From Zygaena filipendulae (lineage: Eukaryota; Arthropoda; Insecta; Lepidoptera; Zygaenidae), in assembly GCA_907165275.2 (NCBI GenBank), contig CAJRBF020000009.1, forward strand, positions 310,001 through 374,000: a stretch of 64,000 nucleotides of DNA, in the 5' to 3' direction. Of the stretch, positions 22,739 through 33,156 are shown piece after piece (the first letter of the stretch is position 1; each line of letters opens with the position of its first letter). Made by a program: the position numbers and the translations under genes. Under the pieces are notes generated by a model, which was not told the origin of the DNA, searched no databases, and saw nothing but the letters and a program-made list of their open reading frames with translations.

Positions 22739-23831
22739 CTTTGCAAAGCTTTGATGATTTTCTTTTGAATTTACCTAGTTTTGCTTGCTAGTCTCATTTT
22801 TTTACTGCTATTTTTGAAAGTCTTGCTACATCTCCTAGGGATAAAACTCAAGCCCCTACTACGGTGTTACAACCCTAATCACTAAGCGATATTTGCTACT
22901 GATTGACTCTTTACTAAGCTGTTTAGGTAGCTGCACGTTTTCAAAATTTGGCTAGTTTTGAAGTTTAAAGAATTACCAAATTTCTTTTTCTAATTAAGGT
23001 TAACCACAGCTAAAGTTAGATCTCGACTTCAGATAGAAGCAATCCCCTCATACAAGAAACTTAGGAAAGGCACTGTAATAAATTATGAGTGAATACTTCG
23101 GTCACAAAATTGATGTTCTATTTTTTTTTTATTTGAAGGTAGTCACTAATATTAGTCTTTTATCATAAGAAAAATCATAAGAGATTATTTCTAAAGCACA
23201 GGTAGGTACAATATTATTACCCACTAGACTCTAAGATTAGATAATTCTTTAATCAAAATAACATTACTGCATCCACAGATTTATACTAAATGATTCAATG
23301 AAGCTTTGTCTGTTTGCATGATTATTAGATACTTCATTCAAATAGTAGGTAGGCATGCTAACTAACTTGATATCAGAGCTGGGAACTATTAACTTGCATA
23401 GGAGATCTTATGAGACAAGAAAAGCTATGCAACTCAGCTAACTTTCGTGTTGTTCATGGATCAATTGAACTAATTAATTAATTGGTCCATGGTGTTGTTA
23501 CACCTTTCGTGATAAACATTAGTTACTTTTTTTTTTTTCTTTACACACCTACCTAGGTGGGTAAACTTGCACCATGGGTTTCAGAAAAGGGAAAATTACA
23601 ACCTTTATATCAGTAAACACTGCTATGTGGGTAGATATAAATTTTAACTATATAATGTCTGAAACTTATTTTGTATGACAACTAAAAGAAGAAATAAACC
23701 AGCCTTTACGTATTCTGTAAATACCGTTATATGTATATCAATATATTAAACTATGCATAATGTTGTGTGTTGTATGCTAAACAAAGACTCATCCAGCGTT
23801 CACATATTCAGTAGATACCGCTGTATCTTTT
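20524..23831. other. Non-coding right half of NC-LTR copy 1
   Basis: It is colinear with 41848-45035 of copy 2, with small indels, a long poly-T (about 22711-22738) and a shorter one near 23530. A Helitron-like end (GGGTGAAACCGCGG then CTGCTAGT, about 22645-22670) is shared by both copies. I find no conserved coding frame; the ORF at 21990-22181 is not preserved in length between copies. Confidence 0.6.
21763..21995. repeat. Local tandem duplication found only in copy 1
   Basis: Two diverged copies of a roughly 115-bp unit (GAATCTGCGTGTCCGT...AAATCAAGCTNAGCTTGAAG) stand side by side here. Copy 2 (about 43079-43180) has only one. Confidence 0.7.
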
Positions 23832-24785
23832 ATTTATAGGTAGCTCAAGACAACTGGCAAAGATCGATCACTCTAGTATTCCCAACTTAAAGTATCGCGA
23901 TTCAGTTATTCCGTACGAAACCCATGTCAAAAACCTTGGATTGTACATTGATACCACCCTCAGCTGGGTTAAACAGGTAAGTGAGATCTCAGCTAGGGTA
24001 ACCGGTACACTGCGGTCGCTATACCGGTACAAAAACTTTTTGCCCACGTGTACCAAAAAACTATTGGTACAATCTTTGGTGATCCCTATAATTGATTATG
24101 CTGATGTATGTTATTGTGACCTGAATGAAGATCTTCTTAATAAGCTGGATCGTCTTCTGAACAACTGCATTCGATATATTTTCGGACTTCGTAAGTACGA
24201 TCATGTGTCTTTCTATCGCTCTCAGCTAAAGTGGCTTTCCATCCGTAATCGTCGGCAGTTGAGAATTGCCTGTACTCTCTTTTCCGTATTAAACGATCCA
24301 GCATCTCCTTCGTATTTAAAAAGCCGCTTTCAATTTCTTTCTTCCTCTCATGACAGATCACTTCGCTCTACCCAAAATCTTCTCCTAAAAATTCCTTCTC
24401 ACCGGACTGGGTTTGTATCTGATTCTTTCACTCTTCAGGCTATCCAGCTTTGGAACTCTCTGCCCACTGACATTCGTCAATCTACGAGTAAGAATGTTTT
24501 CAGAACTAGGGTATATCGGCATCTCCTTGGTAGGCAGTAGATATTCGGAATGTGCAGCATGTTGTGCGTAGGTATGCTCTGTGCATTTGGGTCTCAGTTT
24601 TGTTTTATGTATAATTTATATATTATATTTTGTATTGAACTAGGAAATTATATTTAGTTCCTCTCAAGCACCACCAAGCACACTTTCTGAACACCGTGAA
24701 GGTTGACTGGTAGAGAATGCCACTGTGGCATTAAGTCCGCCTTTTGTACCATGTTGTGCAATAAGCTTAAATAATAATAATAATA
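23832..24785 (+). mobile_element. 5'-truncated LINE with TAA-repeat tail
   Basis: Copy 2 shows the empty site (CTGTATCTTTTCGCTTTC near 45024). The insertion is flanked by ATCTTTT (23825-23831 and 24786-24792) and ends in a TAA microsatellite. This fixes its edges precisely. It carries only the RT C-terminal region. Confidence 0.88.
23846..24540 (+). pseudogene. LINE reverse-transcriptase C-terminal fragment
   Basis: The frame encodes the thumb and C-terminal RT region of a CR1/Jockey-like element: VKNLGLYIDTTLSWVKQV, then LLVQSLVIPIIDYADVCY, NNCIRYIFGLRKYDH, and LWNSLPTDIR near the end. The stop at 24538-24540 seems natural. The catalytic RT core is missing because the insertion is 5'-truncated, so it cannot act alone. 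The frame has no break, suggesting a recent insertion. Confidence 0.85.
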
Positions 24786-25002
24786 ATCTTTTCGCTTTCA
24801 GCATTAAACGAAGACACTAGGTAAGTACATACCAGATTGAACTTGGTTTTCTGGTCTTATGTTTCGTCGTCAGGCCGCACCTTGAGAATATGCACAGGGC
24901 AGCACCGTCGCTTACCCGGTCTGCGCCTGGCGCCTGGTGTGATGCACCGGAGCGCCTTAGTCCTGGCCATGGGTGTTTGGTTTCTTTACCGCACTTCTGA
25001 AA

Positions 25003-25238
25003 TGTTAGAAATGATACTCGATTAATACATTAAGCAACTGTTTTATTTACTGTATCACAAAGTAAATGCGCGAGTGCGTGCACTCGCGCCAATTCCACAA
25101 ACGATAATGCCGATCTCACTCACCGTTGACGGCTTCCACCCCAAATACGCGTCACATGACGTTTTATGTCACCTGTCAAGAGGGATGTGATGTGACCATC
25201 ACTCCTCTAGACTTTATACAAAATATGAATCGCTAACA
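25003..25238. repeat. Right LTR of NC-LTR copy 1
   Basis: It starts TGTTAGAAATG and ends CGCTAACA like the 215-bp LTRs of copy 2. The middle (25179-25220) is replaced by unrelated bases. The perfect hairpin GCGCGAGTGC/GCACTCGCGC is retained. Confidence 0.75.
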
Positions 25239-26222
25239 TACACATGAAAGAAAAGAGAATCAACGGCATTCAAGACGTAGGTAATCGGTCATTACGAAAG
25301 ATTCAATCTGATTTTCTAGAATTTACAGCCTTAAAACCTGAATAACGACGGCTGGGTACGTGGGTAGATTAAAAATTATCTCTCTTACACAAAGGATAAA
25401 AGTTGGAATCGACAAGATTTCAACCCCACTGTTGGAAATCCAGTAATGAGTTATGGTCGAAGCTTTTAAACTATCGGGTGGATGAGAAAACAGTTAAAAT
25501 ATTGCAGCACGCATCAAAATTCTAAAAAAACTAGGTAGATATGATTAAATCACAAAACTTAATGGACAAAGATATCGAAACCTTTGAAATTCGATTCAAA
25601 TAATTCACATTTACTAGTTAAAGCAATTCATTTTAAACTAATTCACGAGAGTAGTATAATAACAAAATAGTAAAACGTCAGGATCTATGTAAAACGTAAT
25701 ATTTGACCGAGAGAAACCGCACGTAGAAACATCAATGGCAGAAATGTGGACGCAAGAACAATCCCAATTCTGATGTAGGAAATAATGATAGGAATAGGAA
25801 ACTATAATAAGCAATTGCACCAACATAGTTATAGATAATACAGCATACCAGATATCCGTAGGGAACACGGAGCAGTGCCTGGGACTTGCGACCCAGGTGT
25901 AGGTTTAATGGGGCCCCTTTACAATGCATGAACGCTCACCTCCACTGCCCGTATTCCCGACTTAAGCAAACCTCTGGAAAGTATTAGATGACACAGCACA
26001 CGTAATCACTATAGCCACTCTAGATTGATACGACACTGATAAGACACTATAACTGCACTGAACCGAACACAAAGTAACAATGAATCGTGGCTTACGCATA
26101 CCCGCGTTTTATATCAAGTTCTAACAAAGACGAGTCGGGCAATGGAGTGGAGCGGGGGAACGGACGACTACTATACGTCGGCGGGAAACGTTATTGATAA
26201 CGAAACTACCCTCACGCCGACA
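25239..26222 (-). mobile_element. Family X copy A: 5' LTR and partial interior
   Basis: LTR 25774-26222 (minus strand, TGTCGGCG...TTCCTACA pattern) is followed by 535 bp of interior that matches the other X copies. It stops where NC-LTR copy 1 is inserted; the flank there begins TACA. The rest of the interior and the second LTR are gone. The base run outside the LTR is AATG. Confidence 0.75.
25774..26222 (-). repeat. Family X LTR, copy A
   Basis: 449 bp, about 95 percent or more alike to the LTRs at 30647, 32459, 36651 and 45861 by eye. It contains the TATAAAA promoter-like box of the family. Confidence 0.85.
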
Positions 26223-26818
26223 AATGTATATACTTAATGTAAAATGGAAATGTAAATATGTACGATAGTTTTAAGCCTTTATAAATTCTAGGACAGTATA
26301 TAAGCTATTAAGCATATAATGAGGAATGGTTTTAGGATGAATAATGTAAATATGATCTTATTTAATCACCTATATTATGAAATATTATGTAAGATATTGG
26401 AATACACTTGTAGGAAGGAAATTAAAACATCAGAGTGAGTTTTAAGCTTAAGTTTGTTCTGAGGCTGATAGGTGATGAAGAAAAGACAGTAATGCCTAAT
26501 GAAAGTGGCAAATAGGGCAAAAAATAAGAAAAAGATTGGAACGAACTCACAATAACGCTACCGTCGTCGCAGGTTTTAATGGCGTCCTTTGAAGCACAGT
26601 AGGTGTGATTTCTCTCCAAATCCTTAATAAGTAGTTGATATTTAATCTGAAGTATCTTGGAAATATGCTTGACTGCGTAGATATGATGCCACTACGGTCG
26701 AAATATGTATCAAATCTTCTTCATACAGCCACGTAATGTAATAGCCACGCCACGTCGATTCCTTTGTTCATTAGTAGGTATGCGCTGATTCTTCTCAAAA
26801 ATCCGTGAGATGAACCAA
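26223..26818 (-). other. BEL-A leader region
   Basis: Sequence between the BEL-A 5' LTR and inserted X copy A. On the minus strand the first bases after the LTR read TTGGTTCATCTCACGG, a possible primer-binding site. No gag frame is visible; the 65-codon ORF at 26422-26619 has no recognisable domain. Confidence 0.5.
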
Positions 26819-27067
26819 TGTCGAGGAACTATATTCATGTGTGGCCTGTCCACTCGCGGTTGTATAAATTAAAGACAAAACTGAGTAAATAAGTTACTTT
26901 TAATCCAGATTTCAGCAAGTACAGTAAATATAACATGAGCCGTGTGCTCTGACTCAAGCCGTATGATCAAGTAGTGGGGCGATGAAATCAGCGGTGCCCG
27001 GCCGATCCGCAGCATCGTTGTATGCGTGTGTGCTATATAAATAAAGCACACATGCAAGTCGTCAACA
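26819..27067 (-). repeat. BEL-A 5' LTR
   Basis: 249 bp, differing from 5342-5590 at about five positions. Followed on the + strand by CGCTG (27068-27072), which matches the base run before 5342. Confidence 0.85.
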
Positions 27068-27072
27068 CGCTG

Positions 27073-27238
27073 CATCCCATCGTGTTGTGGGCACTTGTGT
27101 GCTAGCTAGGTACCCACTAGACGAGCACTCCTCAAACATCCTAATAATACACACTTAATTAAATTCTGCAGCCTCTCCTACACTTGCTCCTACTAAAACT
27201 GTTTATCACGCACTAAAACATTCATTAACGTAACGAAA
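27073..27238 (+). other. Short stretch of probable receptor intron
   Basis: AT-rich, non-coding, between BEL-A and a Helitron. This is one of very few pieces in the 42-kb block not assigned to a mobile element. No exon is visible. Confidence 0.4.
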
Positions 27239-28241
27239 TCTAGACACGCCGGTAGCGTGTCAAGCCAAAGTTCTCAAACTGACAGAACTGGCGAGCCGCA
27301 CCGTGTGTAATATTACACGAACCATTTGGAGCCACTTTTCACCCCTCCATATTTCAAAAACTATTTAACATAAACATGTCAAATTTGGCTCACGTATTAA
27401 GACTTGCGAGATAAACATGTGCTCCAAATTTCATAAGCACACCTCAAACGGGCTTTTAGATATTAACGTCCAAAAATCGTGATTTTTATCACTGACTGAC
27501 CTATAGACCAAAATTATAACCAACTTCCAGATGACCTAGGAACTTGATATTTGGCATCGAGGTAGACTTTTAGGCGTAAACAAAGGGAAAAATCTGAAAA
27601 CTGGAAAAACTTAAATTATCAATATCTTCAGTTTTTAGATATATCCTTATCAAGAAGGTAATATAACAAAGTTGAGTATTGAAGTATATAACTGGCTAAT
27701 CAAAATTTTGAAGTATTCTTAATGATGTATTTTACGTCACTCCATTAAACTGAGTCAAACATTGACAATGAGTCAAACTTTCGTTATCAACACGAATTTT
27801 TCTATGGTTTATACTTATAAAACTAGCTATTCTCAAGTTAAAAGTAAATCAGCGTTTGTTTTACGTACGACGTAATACGTATATAATTTATGAATATCTG
27901 TGAATATTTTCATCAGTTCACGCAAATATCCATTACATATTATTCACATTTGACAAAGAAAGTTCTGTATGTAAAAATGATGAATAAATAATTCTTTTTC
28001 AAGAATAAAACTGCTTCTGGATATAGAGACGGTTATTTGGCTCTTTTGTCCGCCTACAAGTGCGACGTATAATCCTCGAACAGAAACTGTACAGGTACTG
28101 TCTAGATGATTTTGACTCCAATATAGAGATATACATGTAGGCGAGTTTCCTGAGTGACATAGGGTAGGGTAGGGGTTTTTATCCCGGAATTACTAAGGAA
28201 ACTCCAAAATTAGCGCGGGTGAAACCACGGGCAACAGCTAG
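27239..28241 (+). mobile_element. Helitron, about 1.0 kb, non-autonomous
   Basis: It starts TCTAGACACGCC after A (27238) and ends with CCACGGGCAACAGCTAG before T (28242). The 5' segment, with an inverted ACACGC/GCGTGT motif and TGGCGAGC.GCACCGTGTG, recurs at 30313 and 36481. No Rep or helicase coding is seen inside. It may be a chimera of two Helitron families, because the 5' end differs from the one at 2540. Confidence 0.65.
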
Positions 28242-28253
28242 TGTGCAATAAAA

Positions 28254-28950
28254 TTGTGTATTGTGCACGCCACGTGCACCCCGCCACCTGACTGCGCCCC
28301 GCCGCCGCTACGCGCTGCAGCGTCGTCGCACGTGCCAGCTGTGAATACAGCTCAAGTTACGGAGCCGTCTCGCCGTGACTTCGCAACCGTATTGGCATCT
28401 AAGACAGGTGCCAAAAGAAGAGACCCGGAGCGTGCTGCTGTCGTAAACCGAGACGAGGAAGGTTTCGTCTTAGTCCAAAACAAGAAAGCGCGCAGTCAGA
28501 GGACGAGTAAAAACCGTTGCGGTACCGCACCGACAGGGCCCAACTTCCTGCTGCGAGCCGCAACGCCGACTACGCCGATGTACCTGTCACGTCTGTCCCA
28601 CGCCACCACAGCGCAAGATGTTACAGAGTATATCAAGACGAAGACCAACTTTCTTCTGAGGACCGAACTGCTGGAGTCGCGTCATAATGCTAGTTTCAAG
28701 GCTTTTGTGGTGCGAGTCCCGACAAGCAAATTGGACACCTTTATGAAGGAAGACTTTTGGCCGAAAGGTGTGGTCTACAGGCGATTCCGAGGAAGGATAC
28801 CGACAGCCACCACCAGAGCGACACAGTGTCAAAATAGAATGTTTTTTTTTATATTTGTATATATGTATGTTAGTTTGTAAGGTATTTATCTATGGGCCCA
28901 TGTTGCCTGATAACAAAACAATAAATAAATAAAAATAAAAAAATAAATAA
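28254..28950 (+). pseudogene. LINE ORF1 fragment joined directly to a LINE 3' tail
   Basis: An open frame (28254-28880) has an ORF1-type C-terminal half: PMYLSRLSHATTAQDVTEYI, then NASFKAFVVRVP and DTFMKEDFWPKGVVYRRFRG. This is the pattern of gag-like ORF1 proteins of lepidopteran Jockey/CR1-type LINEs. It binds element RNA in the family. Only about 25 bases after this block, sequence changes to a T-run and a 3' tail (TATGGGCCCATGTTGCCTGA, then AAATAAAT repeats). ORF2 is thus missing. The first 60 codons (Pro/Ala-rich) may be ORF1 linker. The start is uncertain because the Helitron ends at 28241. Confidence 0.7.
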
Positions 28951-29410
28951 ATTTTTGACCTCCTCAAAAATTTCAGGCTGCGACCGTACAGAAGAATCTC
29001 GTTACATAAACGGCATAATCCAGCAATTCTTCTCACTTGGAATGACAACATGGATTTCAAAGGCAGCTATATAATTGCAGTCATGTAGGTACACTGTGCA
29101 AGATTTAGCCGATATAGGCAAAGTTATGGAAGATGCTTCAATAGCAATTCTACTTCAACTACTAGGAGGCTTAAGTCCTCAATATGCACCTTTATGCGCA
29201 TGGTGACGTAATATACCGTGCTACTGGAGTTTATTGCGCAGCTTTTTCTCTTCAGCCATAGCGCTAGGAAGCTGTGAAGGGTGGATATTTTATGGGTGCT
29301 GACTGCTGTCATAATAACTGTAATTTTATTGACGTCAATAAGATACACATTTTTGGCCAAATTTGATTAAACGATTTGACTATGACTTTGATTTTGACTT
29401 GTCAAAGTCA
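28951..29410. other. Unassigned non-coding stretch
   Basis: AT-rich sequence with no supported coding frame. It may be the decayed interior of the Helitron whose helicase piece follows, which is an inference from position. Confidence 0.4.
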
Positions 29411-29412
29411 TA

Positions 29413-29646
29413 GTGTATTCTTTTAGTGTCGTCTTCGTCTTGATCGCCTTAAATATTAATTATTTACTACGTAGGTACCTACATTGTACAATAAGTCGTA
29501 CAATCGAATTACTGGTGGGTGACACTTTTACGTTACACCAAATCATTCAAATGCCTCCCGGTGGAAGCTGCCTATTCCATTTCATTGCATATTGTGTGTT
29601 TGACTATAATGATATACAACAAACCAATAAGTTACTAGAAAAATAG
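29413..29646 (+). pseudogene. Possible OTU-like cysteine protease fragment
   Basis: The frame includes QMPPGGSCLFHFIAYCVFDY. This resembles the catalytic Cys strand of OTU domains (usually GDGNCLFRA-S), a domain carried by many animal Helitrons. The expected Asp and Asn before Cys are changed to Gly and Ser. No downstream His motif is visible. The Helitron helicase piece nearby supports the reading, but confidence is low. Confidence 0.4.
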
Positions 29647-29763
29647 AGAAGGTACATTGGGACGTCGACAACAGCAATAGCGCGCGTAAAATTACAATAC
29701 AATTTAAGCATAATTTAATTTACGATCTAGAACGAGTAAATACCAAGTTTCAAATATTAAGTA

Positions 29764-29803
29764 ACGTATATTATGTTCACATTCCTGTGAACATAATATA
29801 CGT
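29764..29803. repeat. Perfect 18-bp inverted repeat with TTCC loop
   Basis: The arm ACGTATATTATGTTCACA and its exact complement are separated by four bases. The right arm forms the first codons of the helicase-fragment ORF, so the ORF start there is probably an artefact of a fold-back junction. Confidence 0.9.
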
Positions 29804-30104
29804 GAATATAATATTCCCTATTTGCTTAGCATATGCTATTACTATCCACAAATCCCAAGGCCTTAGCCTTGATAGCGCTCTTCTCGACATAGGCTCCTCT
29901 ATATTTAGTAAAGGGCAGGCTTACGTTGAACTTTCCAGAAATAAAACCTTAGATGGAGTACATCTTATCAATTTAGATCCAAGTCAAATCAAGGCACAAG
30001 AGAGCTCTATTGTAGAGTACAACCGCCTGCGCACGTTATACCGCCCTGACTTGGCCAAATTAACTATAAACAGAAAACGCGTAAAAAAAAAAACCGGATA
30101 CTGA
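29787..30104 (+). pseudogene. Helitron PIF1-type helicase C-terminal fragment
   Basis: The frame reads CLAYAITIHKSQGLSLDSAL, then DIGSSIFSKGQAYVELSR and LINLDPSQIKAQESSIVEYN. These are the last motifs (V and VI region) of the PIF1-like helicase of Helitron Rep-Hel proteins, which unwinds DNA in rolling-circle transposition. Rep, the Walker motifs and the rest of the helicase are absent. The N-terminal MNIIYVN is from the inverted repeat. The stop at 30102-30104 follows a basic Lys-rich tail. Confidence 0.8.
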
Positions 30105-30312
30105 ATGGGCAATTCACTCAAACATTTTAAACGTCCAAGAAAATACAGAAAACACAAAAAGATAGTTATACCACGGAAACGTAGGAAAATAAAGTAAATT
30201 GACAAAAACCATTTTATTATGAATAATAAGTACCTACTAATAATTTCTGTAAAAAGTTTTTCTTTTCCGATTCATTTATCCATTTCTGTTAATATACAAT
30301 GTGACCTATATA
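30105..30312. other. Non-coding Helitron flank
   Basis: A/T-rich sequence after the helicase stop with no feature I can support. Confidence 0.4.
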
Positions 30313-30646
30313 TCTAGACACGCAGTAGCGTGTCAAGCCAAGTTCAGGCTAACAGAACTGGCGAGCAGCACCGTGTGTAACTTTTGAACCCGTCATAACT
30401 CAAAAACTATTTCATATAAATCACATAAACATGTCAATATAAATCACGTATTCTCAAATAGAAGCTCTGATTCTTCACTCGTTAGTACGTCACGCGATAG
30501 GAGCGATGCATGATCAGGGGAAAAAAATATAATCGTTTATACAGGTGCTGTCTGTCGACAAGAGTTGTAGTGTCATGTCTCCAAAATATTTTACTACATG
30601 CGGTGTTTTCTTTAAATATAAGAAAAATACGTTTTAATTATAAATG
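30313..30646 (+). mobile_element. Helitron 5' end fragment
   Basis: It starts TCTAGACACGCAGTAGCGTG after an A and resembles 27239-27330. It continues into sequence that X copy B-C interrupts at 30647 (duplicated AATG at 30643-30646). No 3' terminus is seen. Confidence 0.6.
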
Positions 30647-31097
30647 TGTAGGAAATTAGAGCATAGGAATATGGAACTATAATAGGCAATTGCACCAACA
30701 TAGTTATAGATAATACAGCATACCAGATATCCGTAGGGAACACGGAGCAGTGCCTGGGACTTGCGACCCAGGTGTAGGTTTAATGGGGCCCCTTTACAAT
30801 GCATGAACGCTCACCTCCACTGCCCGTGCTCCCGACTTAAGCAAACCTCTGGAAAGTATTAGATGACACATCACACGTAATCACTATAGCCACTCTAGAT
30901 TGATACGACACTGATAAGACACTATAACTGCACTGAACCGAACACAAAGTAACAATGAATCGTGGCTTACGCATACCCGCGTTTTATATCAAGTTCTAAC
31001 AAAGACGAGTCGGGCAATGGAGTGGAGCGGGGTAACGGACGACTACTATACGTCGGCGGGAAACGTTATTGATAACGAAACTACCCTCACGCCGACA
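30647..31097 (-). repeat. Family X 3' LTR (B)
   Basis: 451 bp, complete, next to interior sequence on its right. Together with LTR C it is bracketed by AATG. Confidence 0.85.
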
Positions 31098-31279
31098 CGG
31101 CCATACTGACATGCGCACGTCCTCGTGCGCTTTAAGAACAGGAAGACATTTGAGAAAGACAACTAATGTTAACGCTCGTTCATCCTGACATAGAACTTAA
31201 CGTCAACCTTAATTGCAATGGTACAATTCAGCCATTCAAAAATTAAAGAGTATTAACGATTTCTCAGAATCTCAAACTG

Positions 31280-31470
31280 GTTTTTCACCATTGCCAGTCC
31301 GAACCGATTGTCCCTATGGCTACCGTAGCTCGACCGAACCAATTGTTTTGTTCCTGTAACTACAGTCACCATTGCTAGTCCGGACCCATTGTCCCTATAG
31401 CGTAATAGCTAGTCCGAATCGATTTTTCCTCTATTACCATCGCTAGTCCGAACCACATGTTCCTATAGCT
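31280..31470. repeat. Diverged short repeats in the X interior
   Basis: Four to five loose copies of a segment with GCTAGTCCGAACC, then a T-rich part and TGTCCCTATAGCT. The complement of this motif also appears in copy D-E near 45560-45610 (GTCCGGTCTAGC), so it belongs to the X interior. Confidence 0.6.
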
Positions 31471-33156
31471 ACGTACAATCTCATTCGAGATTGCATGGAC
31501 CATTTGTCCCTTTCCTAAATCACTCACATTTTTTATTTTTTAACAAAACTTCTTTTTTTTTTTTAGTTTCTTTTCGTTTTATTCTCTTTGTTTTATCCTC
31601 ATTCTTTTATTCTCATTCTTTTAGGGTTTTTTTTTCTTTTTTTTTTATTCTCTTTTTGTTTGTCTTTGTCTTTTGTTGATCTACGTTTTGTTACTTTCTA
31701 CTGAACTACATACTTTCATCTACTAACTCGCCGACACGCTATCCTCACTGTCGCAAACTGAATGTTAACTCATTAACTCAATACCGAGCACCGACCAACC
31801 TCAGAGTGTTACTCGTACTATTGTAAAATTTAATTGAAAATGCTACGAACTGGATTACTTATTTCACACATTAACAACCGAACAATTTCTGTCAAGCGGT
31901 AGTAAAAAGTCACAACTACCCTACAGAAACACTACACATGGAAGAAGAGAGAATCCACGGCATTCAGGACGTAGGTAATCGGTGATTACGAAAGATTCAA
32001 TCTGATTTTCTAGAATTTACAGCCTTAAAACCTGAATAACGATGGCTGGGTACGTGGGCAGATTAAAAATTATCTCTCTTACACAAAGGACAAAAGTTGA
32101 AATCGACAAGATTTCAACTCCACGGTTGGAAATCCAGTAATGAGTTACGGACGAAGCTTTTTAACTGTCGGGTGGATGAGAAAACAGTTAAAATATTGCA
32201 GCACGCATCAAAATTCTAAACAACTAGGTAGATATGATTATATCACAAAACTTAATGGACAAAGATATCGAAACCTTTGAAATTCTGAAATTCGATTCAA
32301 ATAATTCACATTTACTAGTTAAAGCAATTCATTTTACATGAAAAAATAAAAAATAGTAAATGTCAGGATCTATGTAAAACGTAATATTTGACCGAGAGAA
32401 ACCGAACGTAGGAACCTTATCGGCAGAAATGTGGACGCAAGTAATATCCCAATTCTGATGTAGGAAATTAAAAGATAGGAATATGGAACTATAATAGGCA
32501 ATTGCACCAACATAGTTATAGATAATACAGCATACCAGATATCCGTAGGGAACACGGAGCAGTGCCTGGGACTTGCGACCCAGGTGTAGGTTTAATGGGG
32601 CCCCTTTACAATGCATGAACGCTCACCTCCACTGCCCGTGCTCCCGACTTAAGCAAACCTCTGGAAACAACTAGATGACACAGCACACGTAATCACTATT
32701 AGATTGATACGACACTATAACTGCACTGCACCGAACACAAAGTAACAATGACACGTGGCTAACGCATACCCGCGTTTTATATCAAGTTCTAACAAAGACG
32801 AGTCGAGTCGGGCAATGGAGTGGAGCGGGGGAACGGACGACTATTAGGGCGGGCGCCCACGAGCAACTTTTGTCTTCGCAACTAATTTGTCTTTCACATC
32901 AAGTCTACGGGTTAGTATGAAAGTGCGCACATGTAGCGACGCGACAGTCAGGAGACTTTTTTGTCCACGGGTTTGGACACAGGCCGGCGACGCAACTGTC
33001 GCCCCATCTATTGATTGCAATGCAAGCGCGCACACGGTGACAAAAAAGTTGCCAGCCAGTCAGTTCGCGCTTAACCGCCCTCGTTGGAGCACGTCTCTTC
33101 ACCAAACGTCTTTAATCGCGTATACTACTTACCTGCTCTAAAAAAGGAAATAAAGA

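Larger units (their letters stand above)
10361..25238. mobile_element. NC-LTR element copy 1 (left end lost), with nested BEL-B and LINE
   Basis: Apart from its two nested insertions, this stretch is colinear with 38251-45460. Both contain the AT-rich lead, the 68-bp tandem array, a LINE RT remnant, a long non-coding stretch with poly-T, and a terminal 215-bp-type LTR (here 25003-25238, with an altered middle). The left LTR and about 107 bp next to it are missing. Homology to copy 2 begins at GAATTAAATTTATAACTAAA (10361-10380), a 20-bp stretch that also reads as BEL-A pol. No gag or pol of its own is visible. Relative to copy 2, copy 1 has about 290 extra bases near 13035-13320. Confidence 0.7.
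5342..27067 (-). mobile_element. BEL-A: BEL/Pao retroelement with massive nested insertions
   Basis: The two 249-bp LTRs (5342-5590 and 26819-27067, same orientation) differ at about five positions, roughly 2 percent. The 5-bp CGCTG outside each of them is a matching target duplication, so everything between belongs to one insertion event plus later insertions. On the minus strand the order is: LTR (26819-27067), leader (26223-26818), nested elements, pol (10381-5585), LTR. Gag and protease are missing. They were removed when family X copy A and NC-LTR copy 1 arrived and were rearranged. Only fragments of coding capacity remain. Confidence 0.75.

Noticed and set aside
24800..25000. GC-rich patch as a possible missing receptor exon
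   Set aside because: The same patch is in NC-LTR copy 2 (45080-45240) and has no iGluR motif.
31491..31679. Phe-rich 62-codon ORF
   Set aside because: It is a translation of a T-rich tract in the X interior.
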